A stretch of 46,183 nt of DNA, from contig CAYNGD010000014.1 in assembly GCA_964396965.1 (NCBI GenBank), positions 1-46,183 of the forward strand, read 5' to 3'. Within the stretch, counting starts at the first letter, position 1. The number at the start of each line of letters is the position of its first letter. The translations under genes and the position numbers were made by a program. The notes below the pieces were generated by a model. The model was not told the origin of the DNA. It did no database searches and saw nothing but the letters and a program-made list of their open reading frames with translations. The DNA is from JABMRW01 sp964396965. GTDB lineage: Bacteria > Chloroflexota > Dehalococcoidia > Dehalococcoidales > BS750m-G39. This document shows positions 1 through 6,747 of the stretch, piece by piece.

Positions 1-179
1 CCGCTGCCAGATTGAGCGTGAAGTGACGAACTAAAAAGGTAATAGTATTAATTATAAAGAGTACCACCACGACAGGAAATCACAAATATACTGGTATGAA
101 GTGTCCACTAACAATAGTCCATAATGTGCAGTTTAGGTTACAATTGAAGCTTTTGTGTGGCGTTTACTTATTGTTATCT
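1..179. other. AT-rich non-coding end of the recombinase region
   Basis: No convincing gene is visible here; a short forward ORF starting at 96 has no ribosome-binding site and overlaps the recombinase 3' end. The first ten bases are an exact reverse complement of bases 2948-2957, which are the 3' end of the tRNA gene plus one flanking base (see findings). Confidence 0.5.
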
Positions 180-872
180 TTAGTGCTCTCCAAAGTCGAG
201 CCAAAGCCGGTCATACCACGAACGGTGTTCATCACCGGCAATCTTTCGATATTTAGCAGTAGTGTTAAAGCTAGTATGACCAAGGTGTTCCTGAAGTAAC
301 CTTAACCCGTCCCCCGAATTATCAGACTTCATTGCATGGACACTAAAGGCATCTCGAAGACGATGGGGACTAACCCCTCTCACCCTGCCGGTTTCTGGAT
401 TCACCAAATTTGGAAGGCCAGCTCTTCTGGCGCAGTCTCTCACTACCTGCCAGGCTCGGTGTCGGTTTATACAGAATATAGCCCAGGTACTATCAGCAGA
501 AACAGGGTTGTTCCTCGTAATATACTCTTTCAGCAAATTCAGAGTATTCTCATCAACAGGCAGTACCCTTATTCTCTTTTGTTCTCTTCTACTATTGATA
601 AATTGCCTCACTTTCGCGCCGCATTCTGGGCAAAAGGAGTGCCTTCTTGCCAGGCCTGCTTTACAGGCAGGACACGTCAGTTTTGAACGTGTCTTGAGAT
701 GTAGGATTGTTATGGTCGCCTGTTCGAAGTCTATATCACTTACTTTAAGATTAAGGACTTCTGATACCCGGCATCCCAGGCGAAATAGAAGCCTGACCAG
801 CAGCCTATCTCTGGCAGAGCCAGCACATTTCTCCATCAATTCCACATCGCGAGGATCAAGATAGGTTTTCAT
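180..872 (-). CDS. Tyrosine recombinase with zinc-ribbon insert
   Basis: A 230-aa site-specific recombinase of the phage-integrase family that consists almost only of the catalytic domain. Visible catalytic residues are R35 (GCRVSE), K60 (HLKTR), H170 and R173 (PHRLRD), H199 (LGHTS) and the nucleophile Y208 (AKYRK). Between the K60 strand and the next segment sits a CPAC...CPEC zinc ribbon (C67, C70, C81, C84), which most integrases lack. The usual N-terminal SAM-like core-binding domain is missing. It starts 6 bp after the stop of the upstream recombinase, so the two are probably co-transcribed and translationally coupled. The pair may act together on one site; that is inference. All catalytic residues are present, so this copy looks intact. 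Confidence 0.88.
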   Translation of the reverse strand: MKTYLDPRDVELMEKCAGSARDRLLVRLLFRLGCRVSEVLNLKVSDIDFEQATITILHLKTRSKLTCPACKAGLARRHSFCPECGAKVRQFINSRREQKRIRVLPVDENTLNLLKEYITRNNPVSADSTWAIFCINRHRAWQVVRDCARRAGLPNLVNPETGRVRGVSPHRLRDAFSVHAMKSDNSGDGLRLLQEHLGHTSFNTTAKYRKIAGDEHRSWYDRLWLDFGEH

Positions 873-878
873 GCTGGG

Positions 879-1712
879 TTACTGTCCCTCTTCAAGCGGT
901 GCTTTGTAGAACTTCAGACTGTCGTTGAAGGTTACAGTACGGGTATATCTCTGTACCATCTCAAAAGATTCCCATCGGCCCAACTCCTTTATTGTCATGG
1001 TATCTACACCAGCTTGTCTGAGCAGACAAGCGAAAGTTCGCCTGAAGGTGTGCGGATTGCAGGGGAGTCCGGTTACTTGCCTTAGTCTCCGCAGCATGGA
1101 TGATATACCCCATGTATTAAGGCCCCATATATTGCCGTCTGCCCGGTATTCACTGAGCCATGCCTGGAGGTAGTGCTCAGTTAAGGGTCCGAAAGGAGCC
1201 GCTGCTTCTATACGGCCCTTTCCAATTACCCGGATAGTCCGGTTGATCCAATTGATGTCATCAGGCTTTATGCTGGGAAGCTCTGACAGGCGAAGCCCAC
1301 TTTCTGTAAATAGGGAAATAATTGCTTTATCCCTAACATTATCGAGCATATCCAATAAAATCATTACTTGCTCACGTGTCAGACTGGGTAAAATCAGCTT
1401 GCCCAACCGAGGAGCACGCGTGTGCTTCATAGGACTAGGCAGTCCGAAAGTTTCTGAACGCCAGTTGTAAAAAGTTTTAAGTGCCCGGTAATAGGCATGC
1501 CGGTTACCAGGATTCTTGAATTGGAGAAGAAACGCCTCGATATCCTGCCGCTGCGCGGTATTAACGTCCAGTTCAGAAAGGAATCAGCCGAGCTTTATTC
1601 GGTAAAAACTTAGAGTACCAGGCGATACCTCCATCGCTTGCCTTGACTGCAAGAACAGGTGCAGATAATCTACTCCTGTCTTTCTGCTGTCTCTTATGTC
1701 TTTCGCTTCCAT
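879..1712 (-). pseudogene. Tyrosine recombinase interrupted by an in-frame TGA
   Basis: Read from ATG 1712-1710, this frame codes a 277-residue tyrosine recombinase, but codon 43 (1586-1584) is TGA. Residues before the stop (MEAKDIRDSR...) and after it (FLSELDVNTA...) join without a frame change into a normal SAM-like core-binding domain. The catalytic domain follows with R141, K165, H221, R224, W247 in the usual H/W position, and Y256. An ATG at 1430 could only give a 183-aa protein without the DNA-binding N-terminus. The simplest reading is a recent TGG-to-TGA nonsense mutation, since everything else is conserved and open. Read-through or a sequencing error are alternatives. The start overlaps the preceding small ORF by 19 bp. 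Confidence 0.8.
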
Positions 1713-1891
1713 TGCAGTACTTTAATGGCTCGCTCTAACGGCGACATGGCTTTGGCCTCGTAATAACGGCGTTTGAAGGTGTCTCGGCTGATCCATTGTT
1801 CAGTGCGTCTGCGATATTCTGCTGCTCCCCGCGACCACCCCAAATTTTCCACGTCTCGCAGCCGCAAAATCAGCGCATAATCTACCTGCAA
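1694..1891 (-). CDS. Small HTH-like protein upstream of the recombinases
   Basis: A 65-aa ORF from a TTG codon; the frame stays open upstream to 1942 (adding a GRPR-containing segment) but holds no ATG, so the true start is uncertain. The product is basic and predicted helical (RLRDVENLGWSRGAAEYR, then SRDTFKRRYYEAK), which resembles a small DNA-binding or excisionase-like protein, but I cannot assign a family. It overlaps the interrupted recombinase by 19 bp in the same direction, so it is probably the first gene of the recombinase operon. Confidence 0.5.
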   Translation of the reverse strand: MQVDYALILRLRDVENLGWSRGAAEYRRRTEQWISRDTFKRRYYEAKAMSPLERAIKVLQWKRKT

Positions 1892-1963
1892 CCTCGGTCT
1901 GCCCAGATGCTTTGATGGATATTTCTCTTCAATTTTTGCGCCTCACCATCGTAAAATTGCATC

Positions 1964-1992
1964 TTTACTTTAAGAATAAACCGAGGTAACAT
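1964..1992 (+). promoter_or_regulatory. Predicted sigma70-type promoter for the 271-aa orphan
   Basis: TTTACT (1964-1969), a 17-bp spacer and TAACAT (1987-1992) lie 19 bp before the GTG start at 2012. Confidence 0.45.
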
Positions 1993-2011
1993 TGTATGCT
2001 AGGAGATTGAA

Positions 2012-2827
2012 GTGTTACACAAAACTGCAATTATTGAAATTAGAAAGCGCATGGGTATTCCAGAGGAAGGACTGCCCAATGAGAAGAAAGCCCTGGCCTG
2101 GTACAGGGAGCATTTAAGGCAGGCTAGAGGTATAGAATTTAAGGGAACTTTTGGTTTTCACTATAACCCTTTCCAACGTATGTTCGAGTTTGATTACCGG
2201 AGTAGTCGTGATAAATTTTCGATTTCTGTTCCTTATCCCTTGGACCACGAGGTTCCTCTTGATAAAGAGGCCCTAAGCTTGGCCAAAAAATTAAATCTGC
2301 CCGATTGGGCAGCTCCAGCCTTGCGCCTAGTGCTATTAGTCGGGGATCCTCCTGAAGAGATGGAGCTAAGACTTCCTGAACATCTGATTGTCCCATTGAG
2401 AGGATACAGGATATTAGTTCATCCAGCAGAAGAGTTGACCCTGAGGCCCTGGCGGAAAATCGGTGAAATGATGGGCCTGTTGCCGGGTGACAAGGGGATG
2501 CGGGAAGTTCCTGGAATAATCACTTCATATAGTTCCGAGCGAGAGAACAAAAAAACGTGGCTGTACTGGCAGACTTTGATTGCCTACTCGAGAGCAATTG
2601 GAAAGCGCAGGATGGAAAATATAATAGGAAAGAAGAAGGGAAAGAAGAGGGGAAAGAGGGGATTACTGATAGAGACAGCAGAAATACTTAGAAGCGACTT
2701 TGATTGGGGATATTTGCCCGATTCATATACGGTCAGGCGTTATTTGGACCGAGCGCAAAAAAGGTGGCGAATTTTATTCAAAATGGTAGAAGAAGGTAAA
2801 TACAAAATGGTAGAAGAAGGTAAATAA
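2012..2827 (+). CDS. Hypothetical protein, 271 aa, orphan cargo gene
   Basis: I do not recognise this protein. It starts at GTG 2012 behind AGGAG at 2001-2005. The N-terminal half has a possible alpha/beta region followed by Pro/Leu-rich stretches; the middle carries a very basic Lys/Arg run (about residues 205-216). The C-terminal part (DWGYLPDSYTVRRYLDRAQKR) looks like a short helical DNA-binding or HTH-like end. The last 16 codons are a tandem duplication of a 24-bp unit that repeats KMVEEGK. It lies between the recombinases and the tRNA gene and is AT-richer than the core genes, consistent with cargo of a mobile element. Confidence 0.65.
   Translation: MLHKTAIIEIRKRMGIPEEGLPNEKKALAWYREHLRQARGIEFKGTFGFHYNPFQRMFEFDYRSSRDKFSISVPYPLDHEVPLDKEALSLAKKLNLPDWAAPALRLVLLVGDPPEEMELRLPEHLIVPLRGYRILVHPAEELTLRPWRKIGEMMGLLPGDKGMREVPGIITSYSSERENKKTWLYWQTLIAYSRAIGKRRMENIIGKKKGKKRGKRGLLIETAEILRSDFDWGYLPDSYTVRRYLDRAQKRWRILFKMVEEGKYKMVEEGK
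2780..2827 (+). repeat. 24-bp tandem duplication at a gene 3' end
   Basis: Bases 2780-2803 and 2804-2827 are two head-to-tail copies that differ only in the last base, which turns TAC into the TAA stop. The duplication adds eight codons in frame. Confidence 0.9.
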
Positions 2828-2846
2828 TTGCTTAGAGGAGGCGGCT

Positions 2847-2888
2847 ATGGCAAAAACATCGCAGAATTCATACCTAAGAGTTAAGTAA
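2847..2888 (+). CDS. 13-codon micro-ORF with strong Shine-Dalgarno
   Basis: ATG at 2847 follows GAGGAGG by a normal distance, and the frame stops after 13 codons (MAKTSQNSYLRVK). It may be a remnant of a disrupted gene or a leader peptide. It has no recognisable similarity. Followed by a short direct repeat of AGTTAAGTAA (2879-2888 and 2891-2900). Confidence 0.25.
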   Translation: MAKTSQNSYLRVK

Positions 2889-2922
2889 AAAGTTAAGTAA
2901 TTATTTTAGGAGGACTCAAGAA

Positions 2923-2948
2923 ATGCGCAAAACAGGCTCAAAAACAAC

Positions 2949-2967
<19 letters not shown>
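2923..2967 (+). CDS. 14-codon ORF start running into the tRNA 3' end
   Basis: AGGAGG at 2908-2913 is followed by ATG 2923. The frame runs 14 codons into the tRNA gene on the other strand and stops at 2965-2967. A good ribosome-binding site and start codon with almost no coding sequence suggests the 5' end of a gene cut off at an integration junction; a leader peptide is the alternative. Confidence 0.25.
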
Positions 2968-3020
<53 letters not shown>

Positions 3021-3026
3021 ACTGGC

Positions 3027-3056
3027 AATATAGCACGCTTTGAATTAGGGTGTCAA
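3027..3056 (-). promoter_or_regulatory. Predicted promoter of the tRNA gene
   Basis: On the reverse strand TTGACA (3056-3051), an 18-bp spacer and TATATT (3032-3027) lie just before the mature 5' end at 3020. Confidence 0.6.
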
Positions 3057-3071
3057 TTCCACCCTCGGTGT

Positions 3072-3345
3072 TTCTAACGTTTGTTTATCTTCCCACCCAA
3101 CCCGCCCTCATAAGCTGCGCTTCTAACACTTTCCTCCCCGCCCCACCGTACTTTTAACGGATGTTTATCTTCCCACCCAGCCCGCCCTATAGAGGTTAGA
3201 CATCTATCAATTCCTTTTTACAGGGGGTGAGCAAAGGGGGAATTATAATGTCTCTCTTCCGGGGGGTGTGGTTAAAGAGATGAAAAGAGGCGGAGCCTTT
3301 TGGGTGGGTGGGTATGGGAAATAAAACCCTGGTTAAAAAGGTGGG
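3072..3345. repeat. Dispersed repeat, copy A, with inverted outer arms
   Basis: This gene-free stretch (3057-3449) holds a 37-bp direct repeat (3072-3108 and 3152-3188, about 33 of 37 bases equal) containing TCTTCCCACCC and CCCGCCCT. A right arm at about 3261-3340 (ending GGGTGGGTGGGTATGGGAA) is a degenerate reverse complement of the left arm. The left arm 3072-3145 aligns without gaps to 37532-37605 with roughly three quarters identity, and the right arm matches about 37634-37710. It resembles a MITE-like or palindromic intergenic element and codes for nothing evident. Confidence 0.7.
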
Positions 3346-3355
3346 GTGCCTAAAG

Positions 3356-3385
3356 TTGACGCTGGCTTAAGCTCTCTGCTAAAAT
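3356..3385 (+). promoter_or_regulatory. Predicted promoter of the beta-oxidation operon
   Basis: TTGACG (3356-3361), an 18-bp spacer and TAAAAT (3380-3385) lie about 65 bp before the first start codon. Confidence 0.55.
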
Positions 3386-3449
3386 TCAGTTCGGTTATTC
3401 CTCTCTTTGGCCCACTCTTGACCCTTAAAAGTTGCGAAGGAGGTCCGTT

Positions 3450-4220
3450 ATGGCTGTTGACTATGAGAAGGAAGGCAGGATTGCTATCTTCACCATAAAC
3501 CGGCCCGAGGTAAGGAATGCCCTGAATATGGAGACGATGCGTGAGCTCCGGAAGGTGATGACCGATTTCAGGGATGACCCTGACCTCTGGGTCGGCATCG
3601 TTACCGGTGCTGGCGATAAGGCTTTTTGCGGCGGAGCCGATATCAAGGATACCCTGCCCTTCATGAGGGAGCACTGTAGGGACCCGTGGGCAATGCCAGC
3701 CAGTATAATGCGGGGGCTGGAGATGTGGAAGCCGCTGGTCGCTGCCATCAACGGCATGGCACTGGGTGGTGGGCTGGAGCTGGCCCTGGCCTGCGATATC
3801 AGGATTGCCGCCGATAACGCCCGCCTGGGCACAACCGAGGTCAATCTGGGGCTGATTCCGGGGTGGGGGGGAACGCAGCGGCTACCCCGGGTTATTCCTT
3901 GGTGTAAGGCGGCCGAGCTGTTGCTCATGGGCAGGCCCATAGATGCCGAGGAGGCCTACCGCATCGGCCTGGTGAACAAGGTGGTGCCGCAGGCCGAGGT
4001 TCTGGCCACGGCCAAAGAGTGGGCTCAGATTATCTGTAATGCGGCGCCGCTGGCGGTGAGGTCGGCCAAAGAGGCCATGCTCAGGGGTGCGGCGATGACG
4101 CTGGAGGAGGGGTTGAGGCTGGAGAACGCGCTGGTGGCCTATGTCATGGGCACCGAGGACTTCGCCGAGGGCACCAGGGCTTTTGTGGAAAAGAGAAAGC
4201 CGGACTATAAAGCAAAATAA
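3450..4220 (+). CDS. Enoyl-CoA hydratase (crotonase family)
   Basis: A 256-aa crotonase expected to hydrate trans-2-enoyl-CoA to 3-hydroxyacyl-CoA in the cytoplasm. The oxyanion-hole motifs are visible as GAGDKAFCGGADIK and ALGGGLELALACDIRIA. Both catalytic glutamates of classical hydratases are present, in GLELALACD and in TTEVNLGLIPGWGGTQRLPR. The ATG at 3450 follows AAGGAGG by 6 bp and is preferred over an upstream in-frame ATG at 3432 that has no ribosome-binding site. It is the first gene of a tight operon with a 3-hydroxyacyl-CoA dehydrogenase and a thiolase, so the three can run the last steps of beta-oxidation, or the reverse condensation route. Chain length cannot be read from the sequence. 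Confidence 0.9.
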   Translation: MAVDYEKEGRIAIFTINRPEVRNALNMETMRELRKVMTDFRDDPDLWVGIVTGAGDKAFCGGADIKDTLPFMREHCRDPWAMPASIMRGLEMWKPLVAAINGMALGGGLELALACDIRIAADNARLGTTEVNLGLIPGWGGTQRLPRVIPWCKAAELLLMGRPIDAEEAYRIGLVNKVVPQAEVLATAKEWAQIICNAAPLAVRSAKEAMLRGAAMTLEEGLRLENALVAYVMGTEDFAEGTRAFVEKRKPDYKAK

Positions 4221-4237
4221 TATAAGGGAGGGACGTC

Positions 4238-5089
4238 ATGGAGATTAAGAAGGTCGGTGTCGTTGGCTGCGGCTCGATGGGCGGGGGCATCGCCCAGGTC
4301 TGCGCTCAGTCGGGCTACCAGGTGGTGGTCTCGGAGATAAATGACAAGCTTTTGAAAAAGGGACTGGCCTCGATTGAGAGGACGCTAGCCCGGAGCGTGG
4401 AGAAGGGCAAGCTCTCCCACCAGGACAAGGACGCCATAACCGGCCGCATCAAGGGTACCACCAGCGCCAAGGACTTTGCCGGCTGCGACCTGGTGATTGA
4501 GGCCGCCATCGAGAACCTGGAGCTGAAGAAGAAGATATTCGCCGAGCTGGACGGAATCTGCCCCCCTGATGCCATCCTGGCCACCAACACCTCCTGCCTA
4601 TCCATCATTGAGATGGCGATGGTGACCAAGCGGCCGGACAAGGTGCTGGGGCTGCACTTCTTCAACCCGGCGCCGATTATGAAGCTGCTGGAAATCGTCA
4701 GAACCATTGCCACCAGCGACGAGGTGGTTAAGGTCAGCCAGCAGTTCGGCGAAAAGCTGGGCAAGACCACGGTTATCGCCCAGGATGCCCCGGGCTTTAT
4801 CGTCAACCGGCTCTGGATACCCTTCCTGCTCCACAGTATAAAGCTCTATGAGGACGGTGTCGCCAGTCGGGAAGACGTTGATAACGCCATAATGCTGGGG
4901 CTGGGTTACCCGATGGGGCCGCTCACCCTGGCCGATATGGTCGGCATTGACGTGGTCAAGTTCGTCTCCGATGCCCTCTACGAGCAGCTCAAGGACCCGA
5001 GATACATCGTGCCGACGCTGGTGGACAAGATGGTGGCCGCCGGCTGGCTGGGGCGCAAGACGGGCAAGGGCTTCTACGACTATAAGTAG
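4238..5089 (+). CDS. hbd: 3-hydroxybutyryl-CoA / 3-hydroxyacyl-CoA dehydrogenase
   Basis: A 283-aa NAD(P)-dependent dehydrogenase, the usual length for monofunctional short-chain enzymes. The Rossmann motif is GCGSMGGGIAQ at the N-terminus. The family signature HFFNPAPIMKLLEIV carries the catalytic His, ATNTSCLSI precedes it, and the dimer domain begins near DAPGFIVNRL and ends with GRKTGKGFYDY. It starts 17 bp after the hydratase behind AAGGGAGG. It interconverts 3-hydroxyacyl-CoA and 3-oxoacyl-CoA between the hydratase and the thiolase encoded on either side. Confidence 0.94.
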   Translation: MEIKKVGVVGCGSMGGGIAQVCAQSGYQVVVSEINDKLLKKGLASIERTLARSVEKGKLSHQDKDAITGRIKGTTSAKDFAGCDLVIEAAIENLELKKKIFAELDGICPPDAILATNTSCLSIIEMAMVTKRPDKVLGLHFFNPAPIMKLLEIVRTIATSDEVVKVSQQFGEKLGKTTVIAQDAPGFIVNRLWIPFLLHSIKLYEDGVASREDVDNAIMLGLGYPMGPLTLADMVGIDVVKFVSDALYEQLKDPRYIVPTLVDKMVAAGWLGRKTGKGFYDYK

Positions 5090-5147
5090 AGCCCGTTATT
5101 TTGCCTGCGATAAAGAATAACTAGCCACACAAGAAGGAGGCGTTTTT

Positions 5148-6428
5148 ATGTCTGAAGTGGTCATTGTCAGCGGGGTAAGGACGGCCATCGCCAACTACGG
5201 CGGGGCGCTCAAAGATATCCCTGTGGTTAAGCTGGGCAGCATCGTTATCAAGGAGGCGCTGAGGCGCGCCGGATTGCGCCCGAAGCGGGACGCTGAAGTG
5301 CTGGGCTACGCCCCCCAGGCTTTTAAGGGCGAAGGCCCCATCGAGCTGGAGAAGAAGCACTCTGACTGGGGCGAGTCCTTGAAAGAGGTGAGGATAGACG
5401 AGGTTATCATGGGCAACGTCCTCCAGGCGGGGCAGGGACAGAATACCGCCCGCCAGGCGGCTATCTACGCCGGCATCCCCAAGGAGGTGAACGCCTACAC
5501 CGTCAACAAGATATGCGCCTCGGGGATGAAGTCGGTGGCTCTGGCTGCCCAGGCGATAAAGGCGGGTGACGCCGAGATTATGGTGGCCGGTGGCATGGAG
5601 AACATGAGCGCCGCCCCTTATTATCTGCCCAGTGCCAGGTGGGGGGCCCGGATGTTCAACGCCGAGATGGTTGACGGCATGGTCCACGACGGCCTCTGGG
5701 AGATATTCTACAACTACCATATGGGGGTGACTTCGGAGAACATCGCCGAGAAATACGGCATCACCAGGGAGGAGCAGGACGAGTTTGCCCTAGAGAGCAA
5801 CAACCGCGCCCTAGCGGCGATAAAAGCGGGCATCTTTAAGGAAGAGATAATCCCGGTGGAGGTTAAGGTAAAGAAGGAGGTCAAACAATTCGATACCGAC
5901 GAGCATCCGAGGGAGACCTCGATGGAGCTTTTGGGCAAGCTGCCCCCGGTCTTCAAGAAGGACGGGGCGGTGACCGCCGGTAATGCCTCGGCCGTAACCG
6001 ACGCCGCCGCGGCTCTGGTGGTGATGTCGGCGAAGCGGGCCAGAGAGCTGGGCTTGAAGCCGATGGCGACGATTAAATCTTACGCCTCCGGCGGCGTTGA
6101 CCCGGCCTATATGGGGCTGGGGGTAGTTCCGGCCACCAAGAAGGCGCTCAAGCTGGCCGGACTAACCCTGGACGATATCGACTACATCGAACTGAACGAG
6201 GCCTTCGCCTCACAGTCGTTGGGCTGCGTCAGGGAGCTCGGTTTCGACCTGAGCAAGACAAACCGCTACGGTGGGGGAATATCGCTGGGGCACCCCATCG
6301 GCTGTACCGGCGCCAGGATTCTGGTCACCCTTATTTACGAGATGATGCGTAAAAACTACAGGCTGGGTTTGGCCACGCTGTGCATCGGCGGTGGTCAGGG
6401 GATGGCGATGGTTCTGGAGAGAAAGTAA
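5148..6428 (+). CDS. Acetyl-CoA acetyltransferase (thiolase) with N-terminal insert
   Basis: A 426-aa thiolase that cleaves or forms acetoacetyl-CoA or 3-oxoacyl-CoA. The acyl-carrying Cys is C123 in NKICASGMKSV, with H382 (GGGISLGHPIG) and C412 (LCIGGGQG) at the C-terminal end. Typical bacterial thiolases have about 390-395 residues. The excess sits at about residues 44-81, between the first helix (KEALRRAGL) and the VIMGNVLQAG strand, and is rich in charged residues. This insert is probably a surface loop. AAGGAGG precedes ATG 5148. It is the third gene of the operon and ends 2 bp from a convergent small gene. Confidence 0.93.
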   Translation: MSEVVIVSGVRTAIANYGGALKDIPVVKLGSIVIKEALRRAGLRPKRDAEVLGYAPQAFKGEGPIELEKKHSDWGESLKEVRIDEVIMGNVLQAGQGQNTARQAAIYAGIPKEVNAYTVNKICASGMKSVALAAQAIKAGDAEIMVAGGMENMSAAPYYLPSARWGARMFNAEMVDGMVHDGLWEIFYNYHMGVTSENIAEKYGITREEQDEFALESNNRALAAIKAGIFKEEIIPVEVKVKKEVKQFDTDEHPRETSMELLGKLPPVFKKDGAVTAGNASAVTDAAAALVVMSAKRARELGLKPMATIKSYASGGVDPAYMGLGVVPATKKALKLAGLTLDDIDYIELNEAFASQSLGCVRELGFDLSKTNRYGGGISLGHPIGCTGARILVTLIYEMMRKNYRLGLATLCIGGGQGMAMVLERK

Positions 6429-6430
6429 AG

Positions 6431-6607
6431 CTACTTCCCGCGTTTCTCGTAGTCGGGGCACCAGGTGGCATTGGGGCGGGCCGGGTCGTGGCAGGAGCTG
6501 CGCCAGTTCCACTTGCAGCTGTCGCAGAGGAAGACCTTCATTCCCAGCGCCCTCTTGAGCCTGATCTTGAAGTTGTGACTCCAAGGGGGGTTGCTCCGGC
6601 CCGGCAT
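6431..6607 (-). CDS. Small Cys-rich zinc-knuckle protein, 58 aa
   Basis: A 58-aa basic protein beginning MPGRSNPPWS with a possible metal site made of C28 and C31 (CDSCKWN), C39 (SSCHD) and C50 (TWCPDYE). A very strong ribosome-binding site (AGGAGGG, about 5 bp upstream) and a predicted promoter support it as a real gene. It is convergent with the thiolase gene. I do not recognise the family; zinc binding is inferred from Cys spacing. Confidence 0.72.
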   Translation of the reverse strand: MPGRSNPPWSHNFKIRLKRALGMKVFLCDSCKWNWRSSCHDPARPNATWCPDYEKRGK

Positions 6608-6634
6608 TTTTGTTCCCTCCTAAAAGACATTTCT

Positions 6635-6663
6635 AGTTTAACAGAACGGTTGCCATCAGGCAA
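6635..6663 (-). promoter_or_regulatory. Predicted promoter of the 58-aa zinc-knuckle gene
   Basis: On the reverse strand TTGCCT (6663-6658), a 17-bp spacer and TAAACT (6640-6635) lie about 27 bp before the start codon. Confidence 0.45.
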
Positions 6664-6690
6664 TAATGGTGCCCCGGTAGGCTGGAGCTA

Positions 6691-6719
6691 TTCCTCTATG
6701 AGTGTAATTGTGCTAAAAT
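6691..6719 (+). promoter_or_regulatory. Possible promoter of corA
   Basis: TTCCTC (6691-6696), 17 bp and TAAAAT (6714-6719). The -10 box is good and the -35 box is weak. Confidence 0.3.
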
Positions 6720-6747
6720 AGGGCGAGGTTGGGCTTGAGGTTGAACT

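Noticed and set aside
96..299. Forward ORF of 67 aa at the left edge
   Set aside because: No ribosome-binding site and it overlaps the recombinase 3' end on the other strand.
1584..1586. TGA as a selenocysteine codon in the recombinase
   Set aside because: No SECIS-like hairpin was seen right after the TGA, and Sec has no role in a core-binding domain; a Trp-to-stop change is simpler.
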